Below, piece after piece: positions 44,870 through 55,819 of a DNA stretch of 64,000 nucleotides. Within the stretch, counting starts at the first letter, position 1. Every line of letters begins with the position of its first letter. The position numbers and the translations under genes are program-made. The notes beneath the pieces were generated by a model that did no database searches, was not told where the DNA came from, and worked only from the letters and a program-made list of their open reading frames with translations. Source of the stretch: Impatiens glandulifera (lineage: Eukaryota > Streptophyta > Magnoliopsida > Ericales > Balsaminaceae); contig NC_061862.1 of assembly GCF_907164915.1 (NCBI RefSeq), forward strand, positions 142,901,913-142,965,912, read 5' to 3'.

Positions 44870-45540
44870 GTATGCGTTTTATTTTCATGTCGTGACTTTA
44901 TGTTAAATCATTTTCCTTTCGAATTCCCCATCCATAAGAGAGTTTAGTACACCAATATCTGGTCTAAACCCCATGCATTACCTATAATGTTCGTGTCCCG
45001 TCTTAGATTAGATCACCGATGAATTTAAAATGGTAGGCTCAACCTCGGGTATTCTTTTTATGAAAAGAGTTTTTGTATCATTTATGTTATGGTTAGAAAC
45101 CACATGACTTACCTTTCTCTCGAATCTCATAAAAAGTAGGCGATAAGACTATCCTTTTAGAAGTTATCTCATCTTAAAATAAGATGAGGAACTGGAAATA
45201 GAGTTCTCTAGTATGAACCTTTTATTTGACTCGTATAGGGTTTAGATCGATCACGCTTTCGGGTGAGTCATCCTAATTTACTCCAGAGTCGCCACCTTAA
45301 TTTTCTTATTAAAGAAAGTAAGGAAAGAAAATAAGATATTTGTGTTTAAAGGGTTGGTGCTTGGTTATGTGTGAGAAAATGACTAAGTGATGTGGCCCAC
45401 ACGTCCATTCTGATCGAATAGTCTCTACTCCAAAATAGTGAACCATTGAGTGTTGCGAAGGATTGTTAGACTTACGTTCTAAGTTCAGAACTCCTTTTTC
45501 TCTTATAAATATCTTAACTTATGTCTAACGGTCTATCCTT
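44870..45540 (-). mobile_element. gypsy LTR/leader remnant (minus strand)
   Basis: Inverted similarity to 12000-12560. Includes agagtcgccacctta (near 45283), 'gggttggtgcttggttatgtgtg' in parts, and 'tagtctctactcc'. Probably the same family as the segments at 11396 and 37060. Non-coding. Confidence 0.5.
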
Positions 45541-45955
45541 TATTCCTTAATAGAAAGGATTCTATAAGTCCATGAGATTTAGACAAGATTAAAAATATAA
45601 GAGTCATGAACACCTTTCTCAAATAGGACATGAGAGTCCAACCAAGATTAAGAAGTGTTTGATCCTTGCTTGATGAAGAGGTTTGTTTGCATACATAGTA
45701 TAAAATGATGATATATACAAGTATTTGATTGTCATGCACTTTGAGAACTCCTGTGGAATATCTCTAAGGTGTAACTTGACTAAGAAAAGTCATTTAGTGA
45801 AAGAATAAACTAAACGACGTCTAACAAACTTAAAAAAATCATTCGAAAAAGGAACTCATAGACCAAAGTGAGTATGCTTTGAGTTTGAGAGATGAAGGAC
45901 ATACTTGGATGCAAGGAGGTGAGAACATTGGGATGGCGATCTATTACTCTTTCAT
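45541..45955. other. non-coding spacer
   Basis: Two minus-strand frames (45533-45739 and 45810-46112) show no family motif, and the second overlaps the SINE. Nothing supported. Confidence 0.4.
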
Positions 45956-45956
45956 C

Positions 45957-46080
45957 ACCTAGGTGAGCTAGCATAATGGTTAAAGCTTTGGATGAGATAA
46001 CGCATGTAGATGGTTGAATCCTTGCATCAACAAAATATTGTCCTTTTGCATTTTTATTTATTTTTGTGAATTTAGGAATA
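45957..46080 (+). mobile_element. tRNA-derived SINE
   Basis: Box A-like tagcataatggttaaag (45969-45985) and box B-like ggttgaatcc (46012-46021) at tRNA-like spacing, followed by a T-rich end (near 46045-46070). The arms do not pair as a tRNA. Ends are not defined and no target duplication was found. Confidence 0.5.
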
Positions 46081-46754
46081 AAATAGGAAGACGTGAGAGC
46101 TTGAGGGTCCAATTGATAGGCCTAATATTTGGCATATCAAATCCTCAAAAAATGGCATACATGTTCGTCTGTACCGAGTCCAAAATCTGCCCAAAGGCCT
46201 TAGTAAGCTTAATCTATGTGCCTTTCTTTAGCCTCTATATTTTTATATTTGTTTTATGATTTTTTATTCTCATCCTTTTAAGTAAATTAATTGATCAAAT
46301 AATAATTAAATAACTAAAAAAACTACATGCCCAAGGTCTAAAAGGCAGCCCAAAAGATTTAGCAGGCCCATGACCCTACTTTAGGTTTGAGGCTTGAGCT
46401 TTTGGGCCTTTCAATTCTATTTATTTTTCCTTTTTAATTAATTAATTATAATTATGTTTAATTAATTGAATAAACATTAAATAACTAAAAAATCGAAATT
46501 AAAAAGAAAATAAAATTTATGAAAATGTAAAATTATTTTTTTTTCTATTAAGGGCCAGTTTAACCACGTTTTGCATATTTAATTATTTTATTTTGTATTT
46601 TAGAACTCTAACAATCCTAAAATTAATCTTATTTATAATATATTAATTTTCTATACTTATTTGATTATATTTAATATTTTAATTCATGGTTATAAAACAT
46701 TAAACCATGCCTAGTATGATTTCACATTTTATCCACTCTTATCATGATTTAAAA
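46081..46754. other. AT-rich spacer
   Basis: No gene. Repeated ttaattaatt and taaataac tracts. It ends in the target site of the LINE insertion. Confidence 0.55.
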
Positions 46755-46768
46755 GTATACTCACATAA
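46755..46768 (+). repeat. LINE target-site duplication, left
   Basis: gtatactcacataa, repeated exactly at 49605-49618 directly after the LINE A-tail. With shared A residues the identity extends to 18 bp. Confidence 0.9.
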
Positions 46769-49604
46769 AATCTCAAGCCTCAATTTCTAAGCTCTCTCAG
46801 GGTATGCTTGACTTCAACCACTATATCCGCAATTTGGGTGCATAGAACCAGTCTGCTTTGGAAATTTCTTCACCTGGTCATCCACGTGTCGTAACGACCA
46901 CATGAGAAAAAGCCGAATCGACATGGGAAATGCTCTGCCAGAAACTTTCGTAACATTGTCATTCATCTTAAGCGGAGTGATGGGAGCACGGCCCAAGGGC
47001 AAAAACATGTGCACTTGGAGGCAATCAACTTTTATCGTGGCCTCATCGGTAGCAGAAAGGATCCCTCAAATCACTTGAGCTTCCTTTACCAGATCGTCAT
47101 CAGGACAATTAATAGTGCTGACAGTAGTAAACTCATGGAGATTGTTATTGCCGATGAGATCAGAAACGCCCTCTTTAGCATGAAAGGTGAAAAAAGCCCT
47201 GGGCCTGATGGATTCAATGCCACTTTCTTCAAGGCAAATTGGAACATTGTCGGACAAAATGTTTGTGAGGCTGTCACTAAGTTCTTTTGGAACTGCAATA
47301 TGCTTAAGCAATGGAATACAGTCGTCCTCAACCTGATTCCAAAAAATCCCTCCCCTTAAATGATTCAAGATTTCCGTCCCATTTCCTAATGTAATATCAC
47401 TTATAAAATTATCTTAAAAATCATTACCAAACTTTTTAAAGTAGTTATCTCAAAACTCATTAGTCCTGGACAATCAGCTTTCATCCCGGGAAGATCTATC
47501 TCCCATAATATCGTACTCATGCAAGGTCTTCTTAAGGATTACGGTAGGAAGTCCATCTCACCGCATGTGGATATTTAGGTGGACATCATTGGAGAGGCAT
47601 TCACGATTTCTTAACCGCCTCTGGTTTCCCTTGTATCTTTATTGACATGATAATGCAGTGTCTCTTGACCCCAACTTCATTGTGAGCGTGAACGGTATAC
47701 ATGATGGTTTTTTCATAAGGGAAAACGGGATTAAACATGGGGATCCTCTCTCCTCCTACATTTTCGTCCTTATTATGGAGGTCTTTGAGTGCATTGTTAA
47801 AATGCTCCTAAAGTACTGACCTTTCATTCATCACCCTTATTGAAAGCAAGAATCTATCACCCATATCTGTTTTGCAGACAATCTCTTCATCCTGGCACAT
47901 GCTGACGCTGACTCTTTTAAAACTATCAAGGAGGCTCTCACCATTTTTTCTAGTGTTACATGTCTCAAAATTAATCAGGGAAAAATCCTTGCTTTCTATA
48001 GTGATGTTAAGGAGGAAATAAAAGCCAGCATATTCAGGATCATGGACATTGAAGAAGGATCGCTCCCCGTCCGATACTTGGGCATCCCGCTCTAATCTAA
48101 AAAACTCTAGATTTCGCACTATCGACCTCTAATTGAAAAGGTAAAAAATGTTATTCTGGGATGGGCTACTCAAAGACTTTCTTATGCAGGTCACATTGAG
48201 CTGGTAACTAGAGTTGTTATGGGTATTATCGTATACTGGGCGCAACAGACCGTTCTCCTGAAGAAAGTCATGAAAGAATTGGATCAGCTTATGAGGAATT
48301 TCATTTGAGAGACTTAAGGGTGTGGTGGGAAAAAGATCAAATGGAAGGACACATGCAAGCCCAAAAACGAAGACGGAATCGACATCAAGGATAATATCTC
48401 CTGGAACAAAACTCTCACTTACAAGTACTTTTGGGCGTTGAAAAAGAAACAAGATTCGCTTTGGGTCAGATGGGTACACTCAAGGTTTATGAAAAAAGAC
48501 ATCAGCATCTAAACATGCATGATCAAAATGGATATGGCGTGGTCCCTTAAAAAAATTTTGAATTTTAGAGACAACGCGAGCAAGATGATCAATATTCAAA
48601 TTGGAAACAGTAATGACACTCTATTCTGGCATGACCCCTGATTCGAAAACAGGCCCATCCTTTATAATAGTGTATTCTCCATCACTCAAATCAGGCGGGA
48701 ATGTCAATTGGGCACGGTTCAACAAGTAAAAAGTGGCGATTGGAACAAACTTTTGAGGACTATTCCAGAAGGTGCGAGAATCCTTGACACACTTTCATCC
48801 TATCATCTGAATAACCATGATGATTCTCATGTTTGGAGTGTCGAGAACAATGGTAGGTTCAACTCAGGGTCTACTTGGGATAGTGTTCGTGATCATGAGG
48901 AAGTTGTCCAATGGTTCTGCTTAGTGTGGTATACCATAGTGATCCTCATACACCAATTCATTTTATGGCTCGCCTTTCGTGAGAGACTCAACACCCTTGA
49001 TCGGATAAAAAAGTACATGAGCATCACGGATCTTAATTTCCTTCTTTGCTTGGGAAATGAGGAGTCCAATGAACACCTCCTTGGGAAATGCCCTTTTGCC
49101 TTCTTTCTTTGGCGTAGATTCTCCGCATGAATGAGCTTCCTTAGCTTTCCAAACGAATGGACCGACATCAAGGACTTTGCCATCATAAAGACCAAGGGAA
49201 ACGACTTCAGCTCCAATACCTTCAAGTGTTTTTTCGCCAACATTGTTTATCACATTTGGATGGAGAGGAACGCTAGAGCTTTCTCAAGTGTCCGCAATAA
49301 TGCAGATACATTATGGAACAATATTATCACCGATGACAACTCCTTCATCCGAACGTGGAGACATATTCCCACAGGCGAGAAGAATTGGTTAATCTGTAAA
49401 AACTAGAACATTTCTTACGAGAAAGTCACCATAACCACTAATTTCATTACACTTTAATTCTCATTTCTCATTTCTCATCTTTTATCTCTTTTTTTTGTAC
49501 CTCATTAAGTTTGTTTTTACTCTGATTTCCTTTAAACTCATGTAACTCCTTTGTCTTTTTATGGATTTCATTATATTGACGCTACACCGTCTTTCAAAAA
49601 AAAA
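46769..49604 (+). mobile_element. 5'-truncated LINE with A-tail and target duplication
   Basis: 2836 bp between identical 14-bp repeats, ending in caaaaaaaaa. It holds the C-terminal part of a LINE-type ORF2 (reverse transcriptase and zf-RVT) and a short 3' UTR ending 'gctacaccgtctttc' before the A-tail. The endonuclease domain is absent, as usual for incomplete target-primed reverse transcription. Confidence 0.9.
46985..49406 (+). pseudogene. LINE ORF2 pseudogene: RT and zf-RVT domains
   Basis: The plus-strand frame at 47009-47359 begins the RT domain with 'EIRNALFSMKGEKSPGPDGF', the usual LINE finger motif, followed by 'FFKANWNIVG' and 'QWNTVVLNLIPK'. After stops and shifts, 'FIPGRSISHN'-like sequence lies near 47480-47510. 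The catalytic segment at 47869-47880 reads FADN instead of FADD. 'VRYLGIPL' follows near 48070. The C-terminal frames (48708-49130 and 49131-49406) carry the zf-RVT region, with 'WLAFRERLNTLDRIKKYM', then 'LCLGNEESNEHLLGKCPFA', then a helical tail ('VYHIWMERNARAF'). RT would copy LINE RNA at a nicked target. At least several stops and the Asp-to-Asn change make it inactive. Confidence 0.85.
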
Positions 49605-49618
49605 GTATACTCACATAA

Positions 49619-50224
49619 TTTATTAGGCTTGATATTAAAATATTGTTTCATAATCTATATATTTTAGTATCGATGTATCACTTGACTTTGTAAGCATGAA
49701 TTGATAATTATTTGTATAATTATTATGTTTAGCATTCTCATGATATTTCTTGTAAATTCATTACTTGTATACTTTATATAATCTTGTAAGTTTTTTCATT
49801 CATTAAATAGAGATTTTGAATTTCGACCATATTTCGATTGGTAATAAAATATATAAGGACCACTACTACAAAGAATATTACACCCTTTTCCTTCTTCTTG
49901 TTGTTGGATATCTCATTCATACACATCTTCTCTTTGTTTCCCGGGTTTCTAGTGGAGTTACAAACAGAGTTCGAAAAAGTCAAATCTTTGATGATCCCAT
50001 CATCCAAGTCATGTAAGTTCACGAGAAGGACGTTTGTTTTCTACCATAAATAAAGGAGTTAAGTTGCATTTATAGGAGAAAGATTTATCCCAATCACTAG
50101 AGGTTGGACAAGGAAAAGTAAGAGCGGACAACCACACATGAACCGCTATAACGATGTTCAAGGGATTTTTTTCTTCTTAGCATATGTTGTTTTGGCCCAA
50201 ATATTTTTAGTTATTAAAAAGAAA
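49619..50224. other. AT-rich spacer
   Basis: Continuation of the pre-insertion sequence after the LINE. Short overlapping frames at 49774-50053 on both strands show no motif. No gene supported. Confidence 0.5.
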
Positions 50225-50940
50225 AAATTTCGTTCAAGAAAATTCAAACGAATTGGGACTCAATTTTGAGAAGAATTCTAGAAGGACAGAGGATACTTGA
50301 TCATATAAGTAACATACAACTAAACGACAGACCAAATATTCATGAATGGAAAGCTGAGGACAATGGGAAGCTGGTATCGAAGAAAATATGGGAGATAACC
50401 TGTAAAAAAGTGCAGAAAGTAGAATGGGATCCTCTTAAATGGTCAACGAAGATTATCCCTCGACACTAGTTCATCATATGGCTCGCCTTCTGGGAAAGAC
50501 TCAACACTCATGATCGTATCAACAAGTATATGTGCATCCCGGATGCGAGCTGTCTTCTATGCAGAGGAAATGAAGAAACCATAGATCACATATTCGGGAG
50601 CTATTGTATTGCTTCGGAGGTTTGGGACAGATTCTATAAAAGTCTAGAGCTGATCAGTTTCCCGAGCGAGTGGAATAATATCAAAGAAGCAACACTACTC
50701 AAAGCCAAGGGAAATAGATTTGCAACAAGCGCGTTCAAGTGCGGTTTTGGAGCAGTGGTGTATAACATTTGGCAACAACGGAATGCAATGGTATATGGTA
50801 GAACCCGCAGGAAACGTTGAAGAGTTATAGAAATATATAGTATGAGATTGCAGTGCCCTAGCGGGAACGTGGAGAAGAATTACAAGCACAGAGTAGAACT
50901 GGAATATATGTAGGAACTCGAATTTACTATTTTTTGAACT
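50225..50940 (+). pseudogene. second LINE 3' fragment (zf-RVT region)
   Basis: The frame at 50266-50469 ('ILEGQRILDHISN', 'HEWKAEDNGKLVSKKIWE') and the frame at 50530-50820 ('CLLCRGNEETIDHIFGSYC', 'AVVYNIWQQRNAMVYG') are joined by 'FIIWLAFWERLNTHDRINKYM' after one TAG. This parallels 48770-49300 of the neighbouring LINE, but it is clearly diverged, so it is a different insertion of a related family. No A-tail or target duplication was found. The zf-RVT Cys and His residues (CLLC...H...C) are kept. Confidence 0.75.
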
Positions 50941-50945
50941 CACTA

Positions 50946-51850
50946 GAATTGAAAGCATTGTAATCAGATAATTAATTTACGTTTTTAGCTTTTTATCTTT
51001 AATTCAGAATGTTATGACTTCAAAATAATTCTAGGCCTGTTTAGAATGATCTCTTAAACTCGTGGTTTTTTTCCGTTTTGAGGAATTTCTAATGAATGAT
51101 GCTAAGTCGTTTACCCTCACCCCAAAAACAATTCAAACGTGTATTAATTTTTACCGATAACGAAAGTTATATTGATACTAATAACAAGGAAATTCAGAAT
51201 TCTCCTAAAACAAATCAAATATCCAATTGCTTCACAAATCCCTGGTGGATGTTTTAGTAGGATTCGATCCTAGATGAAGTTCTGACCATCTGTTAGAGAA
51301 AGAATATTATTTGACGATACATTCCGTACCCTACTAAAAAAACAATCCATCCACACATTTTCTAACTATTAATCTATTATATTTTTATACAAATAAATAG
51401 GGGCAAGACAACTCTATGAAAAAATGGCATTTTAATTCGATGTTCATATTATCAAAGGGGGAATTAGAACACGGTTTTGAACGAGAGAAAAAAAAAGGGC
51501 TCGCTTTGACCATTAAGAAATATCCTTGGGGATATTTCCAATTAGCCTATTAATAATTCTCAGATGTACTAGTCCTAATCTTTAATACGCCAACTGTTGA
51601 AAAGAAGTGATATACATTACCAAACAAGGCTAAGAAAAAAAAACAAATGTATGGCTGGCCTAACATCTACGGTTGATTCAAAAAAGCATAGGCTTCTGGC
51701 AATTTTGCGAAGAAAAAATTACATTATAATTTAAAATATTTTTGATTTTCTGTTACACGGTTTGATAACAAATTATTCATAAATTTTCGTTCTAGTAAAT
51801 TTTATAAATGAATCATATAGTAAATTACTAGACTAGACGAATCAATGAGT
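50946..51850. other. non-coding spacer, possibly organelle-derived at its right end
   Basis: No gene. From about 51150 the composition (for example 'ggatgttttagtaggattcgatcc', 'ttgacgatacattccg') shifts towards what plastid spacers look like, but I cannot assign it. Confidence 0.3.
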
Positions 51851-52129
51851 CACCAAAATTTATACTACGGTTGAAGTAGATTCTTCTTGTTGGTCAATCA
51901 AAACCCCTTCCCAAACTGTACAAGCTTCTTCCAAAGCATATGGGATTAAAGCTCCACGGCAAAAGTCTTGATGTACTAATATGGCAAATCCTTCATCTTC
52001 AACTTTGGTACCCGAATACCTTTCTTCCTCGATGGTTTGGATGTTTCCGAGGATAGCCTCTTCTCAAACTTTTATTCTTCCTTGATGCAGGCAAGAACCA
52101 AACCTAAAGTAATGACCATAAAAATATGT

Positions 52130-52242
52130 GAGGATGATACCAAAGTTCTCTATTTGTTTATAAACTCTCCTGGTGGATTGGTAATATCTGGAATATCTAT
52201 TTATGATTCTATGCAATTTGTACAACCAGATATACATACTAG
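52130..52242 (+). pseudogene. clpP: plastid clpP fragment
   Basis: The frame reads '[16 protein letters not shown]' followed by '[16 protein letters not shown]', close to the plastid ClpP protease subunit around its GG strand and just before the catalytic Ser region. Plastid ClpP has Trp after the GG and an 'IPG' there, whereas this reads LVISG. The flanking residues of the 83-codon frame (52037-52288) do not match ClpP: the start is unrelated, and after 'HT' the sequence diverges before the GxSxAAS active-site segment. So this is an exon fragment of about 38 residues without catalytic residues, not a working gene. ClpP itself degrades plastid proteins in the stroma. Confidence 0.65.
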
Positions 52243-53290
52243 ATATTCAATGGATGAATTACCTCTTGAAGATATCGCAATATCATGAATAATAATATAT
52301 GAACTATCAAATAAATAGAAAAGTTCTTATTCATTCCGATTAAGCTTCCTTCCTTTAAATTTGGATGTTTTTCTCGCGTAAATTTGCGATTTTTTATTTT
52401 ATCTTCTTACCCCAAATTTGATATGGAAAAAATTCAGAATTATCTAGTTAAGGTCAATCTAAAATAACCAATTATGTATTATGTTTTTTTATTTTCTTCC
52501 CTAGTAGAGTGTGAGAGATTACCTTTTCATTTATTAAGTAGGAGAAGAGTTAGTAGTTTTTTACACCCAGATAGTAAGAAGCAATTTGGTTTTTAGTTCT
52601 ATATTTTTTAGTTTCTATTATGAGAGAATGCTTTAGAATATTCAATTCTTGTAGAAACCACCACTAGATTATTTATACGATTCAATGAAGAATGAGCCAA
52701 TAATGAGATTTTAGAGAAATGCGCAATTTTAAAAAGTTCTAGGATGAAATGAGAAGACTTCTAATGGATTTTAATAAAACTGTTAGTACAAAAATGGGAT
52801 ATGCAGTTCAAATAGATGCCCAAGTTATGATTAAAATACAACTATTGACATTGATAAACCACCCAATACAATTTGATTATAATTCAATTTGATTATAATT
52901 CAATTTGTGACGATAATAAGTCGAAAATTCTTATCAGACAATCACTTATTCACAAACCCTGTGTAGGACTAATCGTTTCTCAATAAAGGGGAGACTAGCA
53001 GCCCGAAAATCTCTATAAGAATGCGCCATCTTAATCTTGTGAATTTGACCAATTTTATCTCCTTGCCGCTAGAAACATAATCCCTTATTTTTTCTAGAGA
53101 ATTTCCTAATTGTTCAAATAAAAATATTTTTTTTGTGCATCAGTAAAAAAACATGTTTTTTTGGGGGGAGAGGTACTATTTCACCAATCGAGTTTCGGGA
53201 ATAGATCTGATTCTATTTCTATCTATGTTTGTTCTATTTGAAGAAAGGAAGGATCCTAAAGAATTGATTTTTCTTTTAGTTGTTGAATCT

Positions 53291-53383
53291 CTTAATCGAA
53301 ATGCATACGATTATCTCATACACTATGGTGATGGTGAGAAGAGATATATTTTACATCCCAGAGGGGCTATAATCGGAGATACT
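53291..53383 (+). pseudogene. rpl2: plastid rpl2 fragment
   Basis: The frame reads '[20 protein letters not shown]' then '[10 protein letters not shown]', nearly the plastid ribosomal protein L2 sequence near the middle of its first exon. Identity stops abruptly after GDT, where L2 continues with IVSG. The upstream part of the 81-codon frame (53153-53290) is not L2. Only about 31 residues are retained, so it is a nuclear or otherwise displaced fragment. Confidence 0.7.
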
Positions 53384-54210
53384 AGTCGTGGTCTTTAAAA
53401 CTTTACCAATAGTATGGATAAATCCTCGTTTCATCCTTTTTATTTCTCATTAAACGAATGACATCTTCTTCTAGAAATCCTAGCTATTCTTATAATGATA
53501 TTGGGAAATCTCATAGCTATTATTCAAACCAGCATGAAACGTATTCTTGAATATTTGTCCATATCTCAAACCATATACATGTAATAGAATAAATCTTATG
53601 TTTTATTCTTCTAAAGGTGGGAGAAAAGAGAAAACTAATTACTAATACAAATTCCAGTTTGTAACTCATATAATTAATCTCTTTTGATTCAATCCATTTA
53701 TTCACTCGACCAAATTTGAAATTGAAATTCATTTTGTTCCATTCAAAACATGGTTTTGTACCAATATGGTAAGATAAAATATTCTTTGAATTCTTCATTG
53801 ATACGACATGCTATTTTTTCCATTCATTTACTTTACATAGTTTGTTTTAAGGATTGGCGACTTACTCATTCAGTGACTTTAGCACTAGACATTTTGCAAA
53901 TAGGTACTATTGGCTGTAGTGAATTCAATAATAGATGCATGTTGGTATTCCAGCCTTCTTTCATAATCAGACGTAAAAGTTTCATTTCATCTGTCTCAAG
54001 TGGGTACACGAACAAATATAGATAAAGAGGGAAATTCTCATTCCATGCCTCAAGGGAGAAACTACGAGGATGTTCGGGGAGTTATGAAGGAATCTTTGAG
54101 TCATATTGGTAATGGGTTGAGAATGGGATTTGAACTCTATGAGATCAAATCTCCCAATGTTCCTCGATAGCCTAATGGTATTGTTTTTCTTTTTAAACCC
54201 CACCTTCAAG

Positions 54211-54954
54211 AAATCAAAAAAATTACAATCAAACTAGAAATATCATAAGAGAAGAAAGATCATCCTTCTTCTTTATTATTATGGTAAAGTTTTAAAGAAG
54301 AAAGGAAATGAATGGAATATATATATATATATATATTGTCACAAATACTCACAAGAGCCATGATAAATGGAATCTTTATATCACGGAACTACATAATTAG
54401 TTCCTCCCTTTGATAAATAGTCGACCACCTACATGAAAATCAAACATAGCACTAGGATTGACACTATATAAAATTGAATTAATGTAAACTGTAAAAATAT
54501 GTTTTAAAAGTACAAAATTATAGTGCTAGAGACCGTCTAGTTAGACGAGCGTGTGACAAAGCATTGATGCATTTTTTCACACGTAATCTAACACCAATCT
54601 CAATAATAGAATCTATAATTCTTTGTGTCTTTATACCAAAATTATCATTTCCTAATTTTGCGATAAAAATTAGGTGGATACTCTTCGTCGTGAGATTTAT
54701 TCTTAAAAGAGATCTATGTCAAATCTTAAATTTATTCTCAATCTCGGCTGAGATTCAATAGGAAAATAAGTTATGTGTTTTGACTATAAAGTTTAATTCC
54801 CTTATTTTAAGACTTTTCAATTTTGAAAAATTATTTATCAAAAAATAATAATTTTCCTAAGAAACACGATCCTAGAAAATCTTAGAGGTATATTTTACCG
54901 TGTACCATATTAATTAGCTTATATAAATTGAAGACCAGATTTATATTTTTATCC
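54211..54954. other. spacer with AT microsatellite
   Basis: An (AT)n run at 54318-54336 and AT-rich sequence. Near 54540-54600 'agacgagcgtgtgacaaagc' and 'cacacgtaatctaacacc' recall the gypsy leader near 12150. The 65-codon frame at 54564-54761 has no motif. Confidence 0.4.
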
Positions 54955-55122
54955 TACTTTAATATAAATAATTAGTCAACTATCTTAGTATCTCATCCTT
55001 TAACTTTTTACAAAGGGAGATGTAATATTACTCTACAAAAAAAAAGTGGTCAAAGGTAATAAACAATTAGTGATAATTATTTTTAGAATGAAGGTCAAAT
55101 AAGTAAGGCAACAATTAAGTTG

Positions 55123-55130
55123 TATATATA
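55123..55130 (+). promoter_or_regulatory. TATA box of defensin-like gene 2
   Basis: tatatata, 34-41 bases before the ATG at 55164, at the same place as in gene 1. The 200 bp upstream are also nearly the same in both copies, so expression control was probably duplicated with the gene. Confidence 0.5.
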
Positions 55131-55163
55131 ATTACTACTTGATGTAGAGAAGAGACCATCACC

Positions 55164-55516
55164 ATGGATAAGTACTATTCATTTTTCATCATGGCCCTTG
55201 TTGTATCAAGTAATTAAGTATGAACATACATATCCTTAACTAATTACTTTATCTTCCTTATAGTATGTTATGCTAATAATAAAAACAATATTTATCAAGG
55301 TTATTTTTTGTGATAATAGTGTTTGGATTAACTGTGATCAAGACTGAAGGTGTACCCTGCCGAAACTCTTATGATATTAAATTGTCTACAAAAGGATGCT
55401 CACCAATTGAATGTTTAATGTATTGTAAAAGAACCGATCCGAACGAATTTGGAGTATGTTCTCGTCATAGTTTGACCGATCCTAATTTCAATTGCATTTG
55501 CACTCTGCAACAATAG
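55164..55516 (+). CDS. defensin-like secreted cysteine-rich peptide 2 (two exons)
   Basis: Exon 1 is 55164-55209, the intron 55210-55319 (GT...AG, phase 1), and exon 2 55320-55516, giving 80 residues. The signal peptide (MDKYYSFFIMALVVSM...) and the intron position are the same as in gene 1 at 9231. The mature part keeps the six-cysteine pattern (C-x4-C-x3-C-x10-C-x11-C-x-C) and has an additional Cys near its N-terminus (VPCRN, Tyr in gene 1), giving an odd number that could favour a dimer or be unpaired. Four codons present in gene 1 (after KLS) are absent. Exon 2 differs from gene 1 by about eighteen amino-acid-changing bases and only one silent one, while intron and flanks are much more alike. 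Both genes appear intact. Secreted; target unknown. Confidence 0.75.
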
Positions 55517-55819
55517 TCAAGTTTTCTTATATCTATCCAAATTTGTCTCTTAAACTTTCTTATGAATATCTTCAGTAAAAGAAGAAAAATCTATTCAATA
55601 ATAATATATGATATTATAAGGATTATTGTGATTTATTTCATCAATTAATGATTTCCTTAGAAAGAAAATACAAATCTAGAAAGATTATGGACAATATTGA
55701 TTTATTTCAACCACCCAATGCATATACAAAAATATTTGATATAATAAAATCATAAATTAAATTAACATATTAATTTTGTTGGATCCAACTCATGTAATGA
55801 TATTGGAAAATATGGGCGG

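Larger units (their letters stand above)
51850..54210. mobile_element. plastid-like DNA insertion (NUPT), decayed mosaic
   Basis: Two segments are recognisable as plastid genes (clpP at 52130-52242 and rpl2 at 53291-53383), separated by about 1 kb of AT-rich sequence like plastid introns or spacers. Other short frames (for example 54048-54170, beginning MPQGRNYEDV) look structured but I could not identify them. clpP and rpl2 are not neighbours in ordinary plastomes, so this is either a mosaic insertion or DNA from a rearranged plastome. It is flanked by LINE fragments on the left and repeat copy 3 on the right. Confidence 0.55.

Noticed and set aside
52037..52288. Functional clpP gene
   Set aside because: Only about 38 residues match. 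The catalytic region is missing and both ends are unrelated.
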